Assembly: GCA_002376965.1 (NCBI GenBank)
Contig: DFOV01000209.1
Coordinates: forward strand, 1-17,679
Length of the DNA: 17,679 bases
Direction: 5' to 3'
DNA from: Gammaproteobacteria bacterium UBA3532
GTDB lineage: Bacteria; Pseudomonadota; Gammaproteobacteria; Enterobacterales; UBA3532
Translations under genes and position numbers: made by a program
Shown: piece after piece, positions 6,287 to 14,256 of the stretch
How the letters are laid out: every line of letters starts with the position of its first letter
Position numbering within the stretch: position 1 is the stretch's first letter
The notes under the pieces: generated by a model
Told to the model about the DNA's origin: nothing
The model's database searches: none
Seen by the model: only the letters and a program-made list of their open reading frames with translations

Positions 6287-8221
6287 ATGAAATTGAATGC
6301 TCGCCTGACATTAATGGGGTATGTCGGCATATTTGTTCTGATTACCGTGGCTACCATAGTGAATTTTTCGTTCGTTCGCACGGCTTGGAAGTCCGCTTTA
6401 GACGACAAGGGCAATAGCCTGGCCGCACAGTACGGCGTCATTGTCGCCGAGGGTATAAGAAACCCTGCGACGGTTCGCCAAACGGCTAACCGGTTGTTCG
6501 AACTCGGAGAACTCAATTTATTACGCATTGAAGTCCCCCTGGGCGATCCTCTGTTTGTCCGTGAAAAAGAGCAACCTGTTCCTACGCCTTGGTACGGCAT
6601 CAATGCCGCTTCAACCGATGTTCGATTGTTTGCAGAGGGGCAGCCGGTAGGGCGTTTAATGATTTCTGTTGCCAGTGAGCAGGCTAATAGTGAAATAGGA
6701 CGCGGACTGGTCAATACATTACTTTATGAATTTGTGTTATTGGTGGCTTGCTGTATTGCTTACCACTTTGTATTGCCACGAATCATTGCACCGTGGGAAC
6801 GGTTGCATGAGGCTGTAGGTGCCGTGAAAGATGGGTTGTCCGGTGTGGCTCTAACTGCTGAAGAAAAAGAGCTAACTGGATGTATCTGGGATACGATTGA
6901 GGGCTTGCAAACCAAGCTAAAACGCGCCCTTCAAGAGCAGTTGCGTTTAACCAATTATATCCGCGAGCACACCTTCAACGATGAAACTACTGGGTTGGCC
7001 AATCGGCAATTTTTCGAACGCCGCCTGGAAGTGGCGGTTAGGGGGAGAGACGAAGCAACCCAAGGTGTGTTGATGCTGTTACAGCTGAAAGACTTTGAAA
7101 CGGCCGTTGAAATGGTTGGAACCGAAGTTACTAACGATCTGTTGTTGCAGACCGCGCACCTGATTGAAAATGCCACTACTCGGGTGAAAGGCGCAGTGGT
7201 AGCACATTTAAAAGATGGCGATTTCGCCATCTTGGCCCCGCAAACAACCATTCAGGAAGCGCAAAAGCTCAGCAAAAATTTGTTAAAAAATATGCGCTCT
7301 TTACCCATTCCCAGTGGAATGAGCCAGCTCGATCTTGGGCACATAGGGCTGTCGATCTATGGGCCGGGTAGCGAGCCATATCAGGTTTTATCTGAGGCTG
7401 ATATGGCGTTGCGCAGTGCTCAGCTGCAAGGACCGAATAGTTATTTTGGATACGAGCAAGGGCACCTTGATGCTAGTTCGATCAAAGGGTCTGTTCGTTG
7501 GCGAGTGATGCTTGAGCGCATCATTGAGCAGCGCGAGATCCGGATATTTTTTCAGCCAGTGGTGGCCAGTGACGATGCTCAAAGTGTGTTATTCCACGAA
7601 GTGTTCACCCGTGTTGTGGATGATCAGGGTAAGCTGGTTAGTGGAGCGATTTATCTGCCGATGGCCCATCGTTGTGGGTTACAGGCCAAGCTGGATAGGC
7701 TTGTGGTTGGACAAGTTATCAAGTACTTGCTTCACGACGGCAATGACTTTGGTGATTGCTCCATCAATATCTCAGCTGAAAGCCTGGTTGAACCATTATT
7801 CAACGTATGGTTGATGCAAAAATTGGCGGAGCTTCCACATCTGGCCAAGCGATTGATCTTTGAGTTTTCGGAATACAGTATTGATTCAAATATCGATCAA
7901 TTTTTACCAGAGCTTGAGCGCCTGCGTGAGCTTGGTGTGCGGATAGCCGTTGATCATGTAGGGCAGGCCTATGCCACCATCAACTACCTTGAGCAGATAA
8001 CTCCACAGTATCTCAAGCTGCACAGTAGTATTATTCGTTTGCTGGATCGGGAACGCGAGCATCATGTCTTTATTCAAAGTGTGGTGCAGCTGGCTTCTAA
8101 TGTGCACTGCTGCGTCTTGGCTGAAGGTATTGAAACCGAAGCGGAGTGGATGCAGGCTAAATCTCTTGGTCTTAGTGGTGGACAAGGTTTCTATCTTGGC
8201 AGACCCATGCAAAAGAAATAA
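6287..8221 (+). CDS. csrD: CsrD/MshH-like membrane protein with degenerate GGDEF and EAL domains
   Basis: 644 residues, almost the length of E. coli CsrD. TM1 is at about 8-28, a short periplasmic domain follows, and TM2 is at about 145-167 with a HAMP-like linker. The GGDEF site is replaced by KDGDF (309-313), comparable to HRSDF in CsrD. In the EAL domain ExLxR is EVFTR (438-442) and DDFG is DHVG (556-559); AEGIE at 612-616 is kept but cannot rescue catalysis alone. Blocks such as GSVRWRVMLERII, ADMALRSAQLQGPNSYF and YLKLHSSIIRLLDRE line up with CsrD from memory. CsrD binds EIIA-Glc and directs RNase E to decay the CsrB/CsrC RNAs. LapD is the main alternative, but the match to CsrD is collinear through both domains. 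SD AAGGA precedes ATG 6287. The downstream PLP-enzyme gene starts 6 bp after its stop. Confidence 0.78.
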   Translation: MKLNARLTLMGYVGIFVLITVATIVNFSFVRTAWKSALDDKGNSLAAQYGVIVAEGIRNPATVRQTANRLFELGELNLLRIEVPLGDPLFVREKEQPVPTPWYGINAASTDVRLFAEGQPVGRLMISVASEQANSEIGRGLVNTLLYEFVLLVACCIAYHFVLPRIIAPWERLHEAVGAVKDGLSGVALTAEEKELTGCIWDTIEGLQTKLKRALQEQLRLTNYIREHTFNDETTGLANRQFFERRLEVAVRGRDEATQGVLMLLQLKDFETAVEMVGTEVTNDLLLQTAHLIENATTRVKGAVVAHLKDGDFAILAPQTTIQEAQKLSKNLLKNMRSLPIPSGMSQLDLGHIGLSIYGPGSEPYQVLSEADMALRSAQLQGPNSYFGYEQGHLDASSIKGSVRWRVMLERIIEQREIRIFFQPVVASDDAQSVLFHEVFTRVVDDQGKLVSGAIYLPMAHRCGLQAKLDRLVVGQVIKYLLHDGNDFGDCSINISAESLVEPLFNVWLMQKLAELPHLAKRLIFEFSEYSIDSNIDQFLPELERLRELGVRIAVDHVGQAYATINYLEQITPQYLKLHSSIIRLLDREREHHVFIQSVVQLASNVHCCVLAEGIETEAEWMQAKSLGLSGGQGFYLGRPMQKK

Positions 8222-8227
8222 GCTCGA

Positions 8228-9142
8228 TTGTCATTCATTCAGGATATCCCCCTATTAGGGCCAATTGGTAAAGTCCGCCATCCGTTATTTGAACGTCAGG
8301 CCTTGCAGGTAGATATACTACGCAACGATCTTTGCCATCCATCGATCAATGGTAATAAATGGCTTAAGTTGCGCTTGAATCTGCAACACGCTATCAGCAT
8401 TGGCGCTGACACTATTGTTAGTTTTGGTGGTGCCTATTCGAATCATATTCATGCGTTGGCCGCAGCAGGTCATTGCTTTGGGCTAAAAACAGTAGGCATT
8501 ATTCGTGGAGAATATGACCCTCAAAACCCAACACTTCAGCAAGCTAAAGCCTGGGGAATGCACTTGCACTTTGTGTCCCGCTCAGACTATCGTCAACGTT
8601 ATCAGCCGGAATATATTGCTCAGTGGCAGCAACGCTATGCCAATAGCTATGTGGTACCCGAAGGCGGAAGTAACGCTCTTGCGGTAAAAAGCGTGGCCCA
8701 AGCTTTTGCTTCCCTTACTCAACACTATGATCGTATTGTTGTTGCCGCTGGTACTGGAGCCACAGCGGCGGGGATTGCACTGGGTGCTGTTGATCATGCA
8801 GCCCATTTGGATGTGGTTTCCGTGCTTAAGGGCAACCAGCAGTTGTGCAACGATATTATTGGATATATTGATGGCCAATGTGCCATCAATTGGAAGCTTA
8901 TCGAAGATGCACACTGGGGCGGCTATGCTAAAACGCCACCCGAACTGATTCGGCAGTTGCGATTGTTTGAAGCACAAACCGCTATTCCATTAGAACCTGT
9001 CTATACCGCTAAAATGGTCTCCTATAGCCTGAATCAGGCGCAAAAAGCTAGCTGGAGCAGTGGCGAGCGAGTACTACTGGTCCATACCGGTGGCTTGCAA
9101 GGCTACATGGGATTCAGACAGCGTGGCATATTGCCGCGCTAA
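8228..9142 (+). CDS. PLP-dependent D-cysteine desulfhydrase / ACC deaminase family protein
   Basis: A 304-residue fold-type II PLP enzyme. The PLP-binding Lys is K44 in INGNKWLKL, the phosphate-side block SFGGAYSNHIHALAAAG begins at about residue 65, PEGGSN follows near 140, and AAGTGATAAGI and the tail VHTGGLQGYMGF complete the family pattern. Members release pyruvate, ammonia and sulfide from D-cysteine, or open the ring of 1-aminocyclopropane-1-carboxylate; sequence alone does not separate these and ACC activity is rare in gammaproteobacteria. The start appears to be TTG at 8228: an in-frame stop lies at 8219-8221 and no ATG precedes the conserved region. The gap to csrD is 6 bp with no strong SD, so expression probably depends on translational coupling to csrD. 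Confidence 0.88.
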   Translation: MSFIQDIPLLGPIGKVRHPLFERQALQVDILRNDLCHPSINGNKWLKLRLNLQHAISIGADTIVSFGGAYSNHIHALAAAGHCFGLKTVGIIRGEYDPQNPTLQQAKAWGMHLHFVSRSDYRQRYQPEYIAQWQQRYANSYVVPEGGSNALAVKSVAQAFASLTQHYDRIVVAAGTGATAAGIALGAVDHAAHLDVVSVLKGNQQLCNDIIGYIDGQCAINWKLIEDAHWGGYAKTPPELIRQLRLFEAQTAIPLEPVYTAKMVSYSLNQAQKASWSSGERVLLVHTGGLQGYMGFRQRGILPR

Positions 9143-9363
9143 CATCTAGGCTTGTTTATCTTTCGGGGTTGAAATTCATAAATCTGCCCCAAGAATCCCA
9201 AGGGATTTTGTGGACCAGTTATCTGAATATTATTATCTGAACTCTTAAGCGAATGGCTTGTCCTTACGAGCACAATCGCGCGAGAGTGTGGATCAGACTA
9301 GCGTAGTCGCATAGTGCATAACCAATCGATAGGTGCCTATGCATAAGACCTTTGGAGATAGCA
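9143..9363. other. 221-bp intergenic region upstream of the Gld-like ABC operon
   Basis: No gene is seen. TTATCTGAA occurs twice (9219-9227 and 9233-9241, 14-bp period), and GACTAGCGTAGTC (9296-9308) is a short palindrome with a 3-base centre. The operon promoter should be here, but no convincing -35/-10 pair could be chosen. Confidence 0.35.
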
Positions 9364-10284
9364 ATGATAGAAATCGAACACCTTAGTAAATACTTCGGCG
9401 ATTTTCGAGCTGTCAATAACCTGAGCTTTCAGGTGAAAACAGGCGAAGTGCTGGGATTTCTCGGCCCTAACGGGGCGGGAAAATCAACAACAATGAAAAT
9501 GATTACCGGCTTTTTGTCTCCAAGTGATGGTGTGATTCGTGTATGTGGATTAGATATGCAGGAGTCACCGCGCTTGGCTAAGCAGCAAATTGGGTATTTG
9601 CCCGAAGGGGCACCAGCGTACGCTGATATGACACCGTGGCAGTTTCTCCATTTTGTGGCTGAAATCCGTGGTTTCAGTGGCAAAGAGCAGCGAGAGCGAG
9701 TATTACATGTAATAGACCAGCTACAGCTGAATGAAGTCGCCCACAAACCGATCGAGACTTTGTCAAAAGGTTTTAAACGCCGAGTCGGCCTGGCTCAGGC
9801 CATCATACATGACCCCAAGGTGTTGATTCTGGATGAACCGACCGATGGGCTTGACCCAAACCAGAAGCATCAGGTGCGTGAATTAATTCGCAGCATGTCA
9901 AAAGATAAAATCGTCATTGTCTCCACGCATATCCTTGAAGAGGTGACTGCGGTTTGTTCGCGCGCCATGATTATTTCTCGTGGTGAGATGCTGTTTGACG
10001 GTACACCAGAAGAATTGCAGCAGCGTTCTAAATACCATCAGGCAATCACCCTGCGTTTCACCAACTCTCCCGATCCTCAAACTATTGTCAATGCTATTGC
10101 CGGTGTTGAATCATTTGAGGTAAGTAGTGATGGACGGGATATCACACTGTTTGCCAAGTCGGATGTGAGCTACCAGCAAGTGCGTGAAGAGGCAGAAAAG
10201 CACCAGTGGAATATCAAAGGGGTATTTCTGGAGCAAGGACGTATGGATGATGTTTTCCGTTCAATTACAGAGGAGGCGGCTTGA
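9364..10284 (+). CDS. ABC transporter ATPase, GldA-like
   Basis: A 306-residue cytoplasmic ATPase of the ABC-2 exporter class. Walker A GPNGAGKST is at 34-42, the family block YLPEGAPAYADMTPWQFL follows, the signature is LSKGF near 133-137, Walker B is VLILDEPTDGLDP from about 152, and the switch His is in STHILEEV near 187. A C-terminal extension of about 90 residues is typical of exporter ATPases of this group. The start chosen is ATG 9364 with GGAG 6 bases upstream; an in-frame TTG at 9352 overlaps that SD and is unlikely. The stop overlaps the next start by one base (TGATG), so the permease is coupled. It powers the permease encoded at 10284. GldA of Bacteroidetes gliding bacteria is the best-known relative, but the substrate is unknown. 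Confidence 0.92.
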   Translation: MIEIEHLSKYFGDFRAVNNLSFQVKTGEVLGFLGPNGAGKSTTMKMITGFLSPSDGVIRVCGLDMQESPRLAKQQIGYLPEGAPAYADMTPWQFLHFVAEIRGFSGKEQRERVLHVIDQLQLNEVAHKPIETLSKGFKRRVGLAQAIIHDPKVLILDEPTDGLDPNQKHQVRELIRSMSKDKIVIVSTHILEEVTAVCSRAMIISRGEMLFDGTPEELQQRSKYHQAITLRFTNSPDPQTIVNAIAGVESFEVSSDGRDITLFAKSDVSYQQVREEAEKHQWNIKGVFLEQGRMDDVFRSITEEAA

Positions 10285-11024
10285 TGCATTGGTCGATGGT
10301 TTCGTCGCTGTTCAGACGCGAATTTAATAGTTATTTTGCAACGCCGCTAGCGCTGATATTTATCGTGATTTTTCTTATGCTAAGTGGCGCATTCACTTTT
10401 TATCTTGGCCACTTTTACGAGCGAGGGCAGGCCGATTTAGAGCCATTTTTTGCTTTTCATCCGTGGCTTTATTTGATCCTGGTTCCAGCTATTTCTATGC
10501 GCTTGTGGGCAGAAGAGCGCAACAGTGGCTCAATCGAGTTGCTAATGACTCTGCCTGTACGCAATGGTGAAGCCGTGTTGGCTAAGTTCCTGGCGGCGTG
10601 GTGTTTTACCGGTATTGCTCTACTGCTGACTTTCCCTATGTGGGTTTCGGTCAACTATCTAGGTGATCCAGACAATGGTGTCATTTTAGCGGGATACATT
10701 GGCTCGTGGTTATTGGCAGGTTCTTATCTTGCGGTAGGCGGCTGTATTTCTGCCTGCACTAAGAGCCAGGTCATTGCCTTTATAATCGCTGTTGTGGTTT
10801 GTTTGTTGTTTATCCTTAGTGGGTTTCCGATGGTATTGGATTTGTTTTCTGGCTGGGCACCGCAGTTTGCTTTGGATTCTGTTGCCAGCCTAAGTTTCTG
10901 GACTCACTTCGAAGCCATTAAAAAAGGTGTGGTCGATATGCGCGACCTGTTCTTTTTTGTTGGGTTTATTGCGGCATGGCTGATTGCCACTGCTACTGTT
11001 ATTGAAATCAAAAAAGCAGATTAA
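10284..11024 (+). CDS. ABC-2 type permease, GldF-like
   Basis: A 246-residue integral membrane protein with six predicted helices: about 20-45, 55-75, 95-120, 130-155, 160-185 and 220-242. The cytoplasmic segment RLWAEERNSGSIELLMTLPV after TM2 is the coupling-helix motif of the GldF / ABC-2 permease family. It starts at ATG 10284, inside the TGATG overlap with the ATPase stop, with a strong AGGAGG 7 bases upstream; TTG at 10281 is an unlikely alternative. It should dimerise and pair with the upstream ATPase. The GldG-like gene starts 14 bp after its stop. Confidence 0.9.
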   Translation: MHWSMVSSLFRREFNSYFATPLALIFIVIFLMLSGAFTFYLGHFYERGQADLEPFFAFHPWLYLILVPAISMRLWAEERNSGSIELLMTLPVRNGEAVLAKFLAAWCFTGIALLLTFPMWVSVNYLGDPDNGVILAGYIGSWLLAGSYLAVGGCISACTKSQVIAFIIAVVVCLLFILSGFPMVLDLFSGWAPQFALDSVASLSFWTHFEAIKKGVVDMRDLFFFVGFIAAWLIATATVIEIKKAD

Positions 11025-11038
11025 GAGGGACGTAACTG

Positions 11039-12898
11039 ATGAAAAAGACACTTTTTTCCGCCAGTGGTCTGGCTGTCCTGGCCATTGGCTTTTTGGCCTT
11101 TAATTTGTTGGTATCAATTATTTTTGGCGGGGTTCGCCTCGATCTAACCGAAAACCGCCTCTATACCATCAGTGATTCATCGCGCCAGGTTCTAGAAAGC
11201 ATTGATGAGCCAGTTAATTTATATTTTTTCTTCTCGGATAAAGCCAGCCGTGATTTGCCGCAAATTCGCAGCTACGCCACCCGAGTGCGTGAGTTGCTGG
11301 AAGAGTATGAACAAATTGCCGACGGAAAAATTAACTTAACACTGGTAGATCCCGAGCCGTTTTCTGAAGCAGAAGATCAAGCTGCTGAATTTGGGTTACA
11401 AGGCGTGCCATTGTCTAACGGTGAGAGCACCCTTTATCTCGGCTTAGCGGGTACCAATAGCATTGATGATCAGGAAATCATTCCTTTTTTCCAACCGGGT
11501 AAGGAAAACTTTCTGGAAGCGGATATCAGTAAAATGATCTACCGTTTGGCCAATACCAAAAAGCCCGTGCTGGGCGTTATGAGCAATCTGAAGATCGCCG
11601 GGAATAACGACTATTCTCAAGGTGGCATGGCCGAACCGTGGATGAGTTATAACCAACTGAGTCAACTCTACGAAATTCGTAGTATTAGTGTTGATGAAGA
11701 CCATATTGATGACGATATCGATTTATTGTTAGTGGTACAGCCCACCGATATCACTGAACCAGGCTTGTATGCGATAGACCAGTTTGTTTTACGTGGCGGC
11801 AAGCTGGCATTGTTCGTTGATCCTGTGGCAGAAATGGATCGCCCAGCTCAGCCCGGCATGCCTTCGCCAACGCTCGATAACCAGAAGTTGGCACCTTTAT
11901 TTAAAGCCTGGGGAGTGGAAGTCAATCTGGAGCAGGTGGTTGCTGACATGCAACATGCGTTGGCTATTGGTCGGCCCAATGGCGGTGGTGCTGTAACGCA
12001 CTTAGGACTTATGGGCTTACCCAAAGAGGCCATTAATCAAGAAGAGACCATCAGTGCCGATTTGGAAACGATTAATTTAGCTAGCGCAGGTTATGTCGTG
12101 CCCTTGGATAATGCCACAACAGCTTTTACATCGCTTATTACGACCAGTCAAAACAGCATGCTGTTTGACCGTTCACGCTTTCAGATGTTGATGGACCCAG
12201 AGCCGTTGTTGAAAGAGTTCAACGCAGATGCTGAAAGCTACACAGTGGCTGCGCGCCTTAAGGGAGCAGTAAAATCGGCTTTCGATAAGCCGCCTGTCGA
12301 AGGGCGAGAAGATACCCACTTGACGGAAGCCGAGGATATCAATGTTGTTATTGTGACCGATTCCGATGTGCTATCTGACCGTTTGTGGGTTCAGGTGCAA
12401 AACTTTTTCGGTCAATCCATTGCCACGCCTTTCGCTGATAATGCCAGCTTATTGCTGAATATCGCCGATACCATGTCTGGCAGCTCTGCTCTGATTGGCT
12501 TGCGCAGCCGGGGCCAGTTTGCCCGTCCATTCCACACCGTCAATGCGCTTCGCAAAGAGGCTGAACAAACCTTTCGTGAAACCGAACAGCAGCTACAGGG
12601 ACAGCTTGATGAGCTAGAACAAAAGCTGATTGCATTGCAAAAAGATAATGATCAGCAAAACGCGTTGATTCTAAACGATGCTCAACAAAACGAGCTGGCT
12701 AAGTTTCAGCAGCAAAAATTAGAAGTGCGTAAAGAGCTGCGGGACGTTCGCCATAAGCTGGATAAAGATATCGAAGCGCTGGGAAGTGTTTTGAAGTTTA
12801 TGAACATTGCCTTGGTGCCTATTATTCTTTGTATTATCGCTATCTTTGTTTCATTGGGTCGGCGCAAGAAAATGCGTGCGGCTGTCGGTAGCGTGTAA
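11039..12898 (+). CDS. GldG-like membrane-anchored periplasmic ABC accessory protein
   Basis: 619 residues. An N-terminal helix (about 8-30) anchors the protein and is followed by the conserved RLDLTENRLYTISDSSRQVL. A large periplasmic region typical of the GldG / ABC_transp_aux family contains VNLYFFFSDKAS, YEQIADGKINLTLVDPEPF and, further on, FVLRGGKLALFVDPVAE. Residues about 500-585 form a charged, Gln/Glu/Leu-rich coiled coil (EQTFRETEQQLQGQLDELEQ and onward). A second helix (about 588-607) precedes an RRKKMR cytoplasmic tail. The arrangement of two helices bracketing a periplasmic domain is that of GldG. It sits 14 bp after the permease and 10 bp before the DUF4340 gene. GldG is part of the gliding-motility ABC complex in Flavobacterium; outside Bacteroidetes the role is not established. 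The long coiled coil could reach partner proteins (inference). Confidence 0.88.
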   Translation: MKKTLFSASGLAVLAIGFLAFNLLVSIIFGGVRLDLTENRLYTISDSSRQVLESIDEPVNLYFFFSDKASRDLPQIRSYATRVRELLEEYEQIADGKINLTLVDPEPFSEAEDQAAEFGLQGVPLSNGESTLYLGLAGTNSIDDQEIIPFFQPGKENFLEADISKMIYRLANTKKPVLGVMSNLKIAGNNDYSQGGMAEPWMSYNQLSQLYEIRSISVDEDHIDDDIDLLLVVQPTDITEPGLYAIDQFVLRGGKLALFVDPVAEMDRPAQPGMPSPTLDNQKLAPLFKAWGVEVNLEQVVADMQHALAIGRPNGGGAVTHLGLMGLPKEAINQEETISADLETINLASAGYVVPLDNATTAFTSLITTSQNSMLFDRSRFQMLMDPEPLLKEFNADAESYTVAARLKGAVKSAFDKPPVEGREDTHLTEAEDINVVIVTDSDVLSDRLWVQVQNFFGQSIATPFADNASLLLNIADTMSGSSALIGLRSRGQFARPFHTVNALRKEAEQTFRETEQQLQGQLDELEQKLIALQKDNDQQNALILNDAQQNELAKFQQQKLEVRKELRDVRHKLDKDIEALGSVLKFMNIALVPIILCIIAIFVSLGRRKKMRAAVGSV

Positions 12899-12908
12899 GG
12901 AGGAGACA

Positions 12909-13973
12909 ATGAAAAAGAATCAATTGGTCATACTTGTCGCTCTAGTCGTCATTTTGTTAGGGGTTGCCGGGGTTATTTATCAGCAAGATCAACGGCAGGT
13001 CGATAGTGTTGCCAGTAGCGATCTATTCTTGCCTGATTTGGCAGCCGTGATAAACGAGGTCAATCAGATCAAGGTTGCTTCAGCCAACGATGAAAATCTC
13101 AGCCTTAGTTTAGTTGATGGTGAGTGGCGGGTGACGTCTGCTGCTAATTACTATGCTGACTTTGGCGAAATTAAGTCGGTTTTAAGCGAGCTGGCACAGG
13201 TGAAGTTGAAAGAGAAGAAAACTAATCGTCCTGAAAATCACAGCAAATTAGGCGTTGAGGATTTAGCTAATGCTGCCAGCGATAGCAATGCGCTGCAGCT
13301 GACCCTTGCTAGCGATAGCAAAGTCGTTGCGGATGTGATTTTGGGTAACTATGGTTTGAATAAGGCTGGGCGTTATGCGCGTATTGTAGGTGATGACCAA
13401 GTATGGTTGTTATCGAGTCAAGTACGTACACCTGCAACCAAGGAAGACTGGATGAGCCGTCAAATCATTGATGTTGCTGCGTCTGATGTCACTGAAGTTA
13501 GTGTTCGCCATGCTGATGAGCCTGCATATGTAATTCACCGCGCAGAGGGAAGCGGTGCAGATTTTTCTCTTGTCGATATACCTGAAGGCAAAGAGGCCGC
13601 TGAGCAATGGAAGATCAATCAAATGGGTGGTTTACTTGATAACCTTTATTTGAACAATGTCGTTGCTGCAGAAAAATTTTCGCTGCCAGAACCGCACAAT
13701 CAGCTGGTATTCAAAACCAAAGAGCTAGCTCGGATTGAAGTGAAACATGCTAAAGGAGCGGAAGACGGGGTGTATTATATTACTCTTGATGTGAGCGCTT
13801 TGCCTGATGCTTCCGCTGAGCAACAAGCTGCGGTTGAGGCAATGCAAAAACGCACCAAAGGTTGGGTTTATGCCATCGATGGTGTCAAAGGTGATATTTT
13901 CGCTCGGGATCTGGCGATGCTAGTGACTGATGTCGCTAAAGAAGCTCCGGAATCAGATGGAGCAGGCGAGTAA
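12909..13973 (+). CDS. DUF4340 membrane-anchored periplasmic protein
   Basis: 354 residues with an N-terminal anchor (MKKNQLVILVALVVILLGVAG) and a periplasmic remainder. The DUF4340 pattern is visible: LVDGEWRVTSAANYYADFGEI, then KSVLSELAQVKLKEKKT, then GNYGLNKAGRYARIVGDDQVWLLSS, followed by DWMSRQIIDV. DUF4340 proteins regularly follow GldG-like genes, so this is read as the fourth member of the ABC cassette; its own function is unknown. The ATG at 12909 has a perfect SD (GGAGGAG, 12899-12905); reading further upstream in frame would overlap the GldG-like gene and lacks an SD. The C-terminus is acidic and probably flexible. It ends 14 bp before a large inverted repeat. Confidence 0.88.
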   Translation: MKKNQLVILVALVVILLGVAGVIYQQDQRQVDSVASSDLFLPDLAAVINEVNQIKVASANDENLSLSLVDGEWRVTSAANYYADFGEIKSVLSELAQVKLKEKKTNRPENHSKLGVEDLANAASDSNALQLTLASDSKVVADVILGNYGLNKAGRYARIVGDDQVWLLSSQVRTPATKEDWMSRQIIDVAASDVTEVSVRHADEPAYVIHRAEGSGADFSLVDIPEGKEAAEQWKINQMGGLLDNLYLNNVVAAEKFSLPEPHNQLVFKTKELARIEVKHAKGAEDGVYYITLDVSALPDASAEQQAAVEAMQKRTKGWVYAIDGVKGDIFARDLAMLVTDVAKEAPESDGAGE

Positions 13974-13987
13974 TCTGCTGATCAATA

Positions 13988-14113
13988 TTTGCTACCCATT
14001 ATCGCCGAGTAACAGGTAGTTTCTCGCGCAAAACGCCGTGAAATCATCCATGCGGCAGAATTTACTCCAGAAACTACCTGCTACTCGGCGATAATGGTGC
14101 TCTTCGTAGCAAA
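13988..14113. repeat. Large near-perfect inverted repeat (REP/MITE-like element)
   Basis: Arms 13996-14024 and 14069-14097 are 29 bp each and match with one mismatch (A/G at the position following CGCCGAGTA). The symmetry extends outward as TTTGCTAC (13988-13995) and GTAGCAAA (14106-14113) after an 8-base asymmetric insert (14098-14105). The 44-base centre carries smaller inverted pieces (CGCCG/CGGC). Within the left arm CTACC and GGTAG can also pair locally. No T-run follows, so it is not a standard terminator. It resembles a REP- or MITE-type palindromic element, or an mRNA-stabilising hairpin at the 3' end of the ABC operon. Whether it is repeated elsewhere in the genome cannot be seen. 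Confidence 0.8.
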
Positions 14114-14150
14114 CTATCAATCTCCCGTACTATCAATCTCCCTTACTATG
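14113..14150. repeat. Tandem 16-bp repeat upstream of the LuxR-family gene
   Basis: ACTATCAATCTCCC occurs at 14113-14126 and 14129-14142 as part of a 16-bp unit (followed by GT, then TT), and a third partial copy ACTATG begins at 14145. The complementary strand contains GGGAGATTGATAGT twice. It lies 107-144 bp before the start of the MalT-type regulator gene and could be an operator array. It also abuts the end of the large inverted repeat. Confidence 0.6.
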
Positions 14151-14256
14151 ACCTGCGAAACCATGACCGATAGCACTGCTTCATGCGATGCTTTGTGGTA
14201 TGGTTATCGCCTGAATCCATCCCTGTTTTTATTCACTATCTGCAAGGAGGTCGGTG

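Noticed and set aside
6287..8221. LapD as the identity of the membrane GGDEF-EAL protein
   Set aside because: LapD has a similar layout, but motif blocks through both degenerate domains and total length track CsrD/MshH better, and no lapG is adjacent. Kept as an alternative.
9219..9241. A second copy of the PhoP-type box upstream of the ABC operon (TTATCTGAA twice)
   Set aside because: The repeat period is 14 bp instead of 11 and the outer bases do not match the 17-bp box.
12807..12908. Longer N-terminus for the DUF4340 protein overlapping the GldG-like gene
   Set aside because: The extension is out of frame with a clear coding region, has no SD, and would bury the membrane anchor that begins at ATG 12909.
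13988..14113. Rho-independent terminator for the ABC operon
   Set aside because: The stem is far longer than needed, the loop is 44 bases, and no T-run follows on either strand. A REP/MITE-like element or 3' stabilising hairpin fits better.
13988..14150. CRISPR array
   Set aside because: There are only two inverted arms and one short tandem duplication; no regularly spaced repeats with unique spacers and no cas genes.
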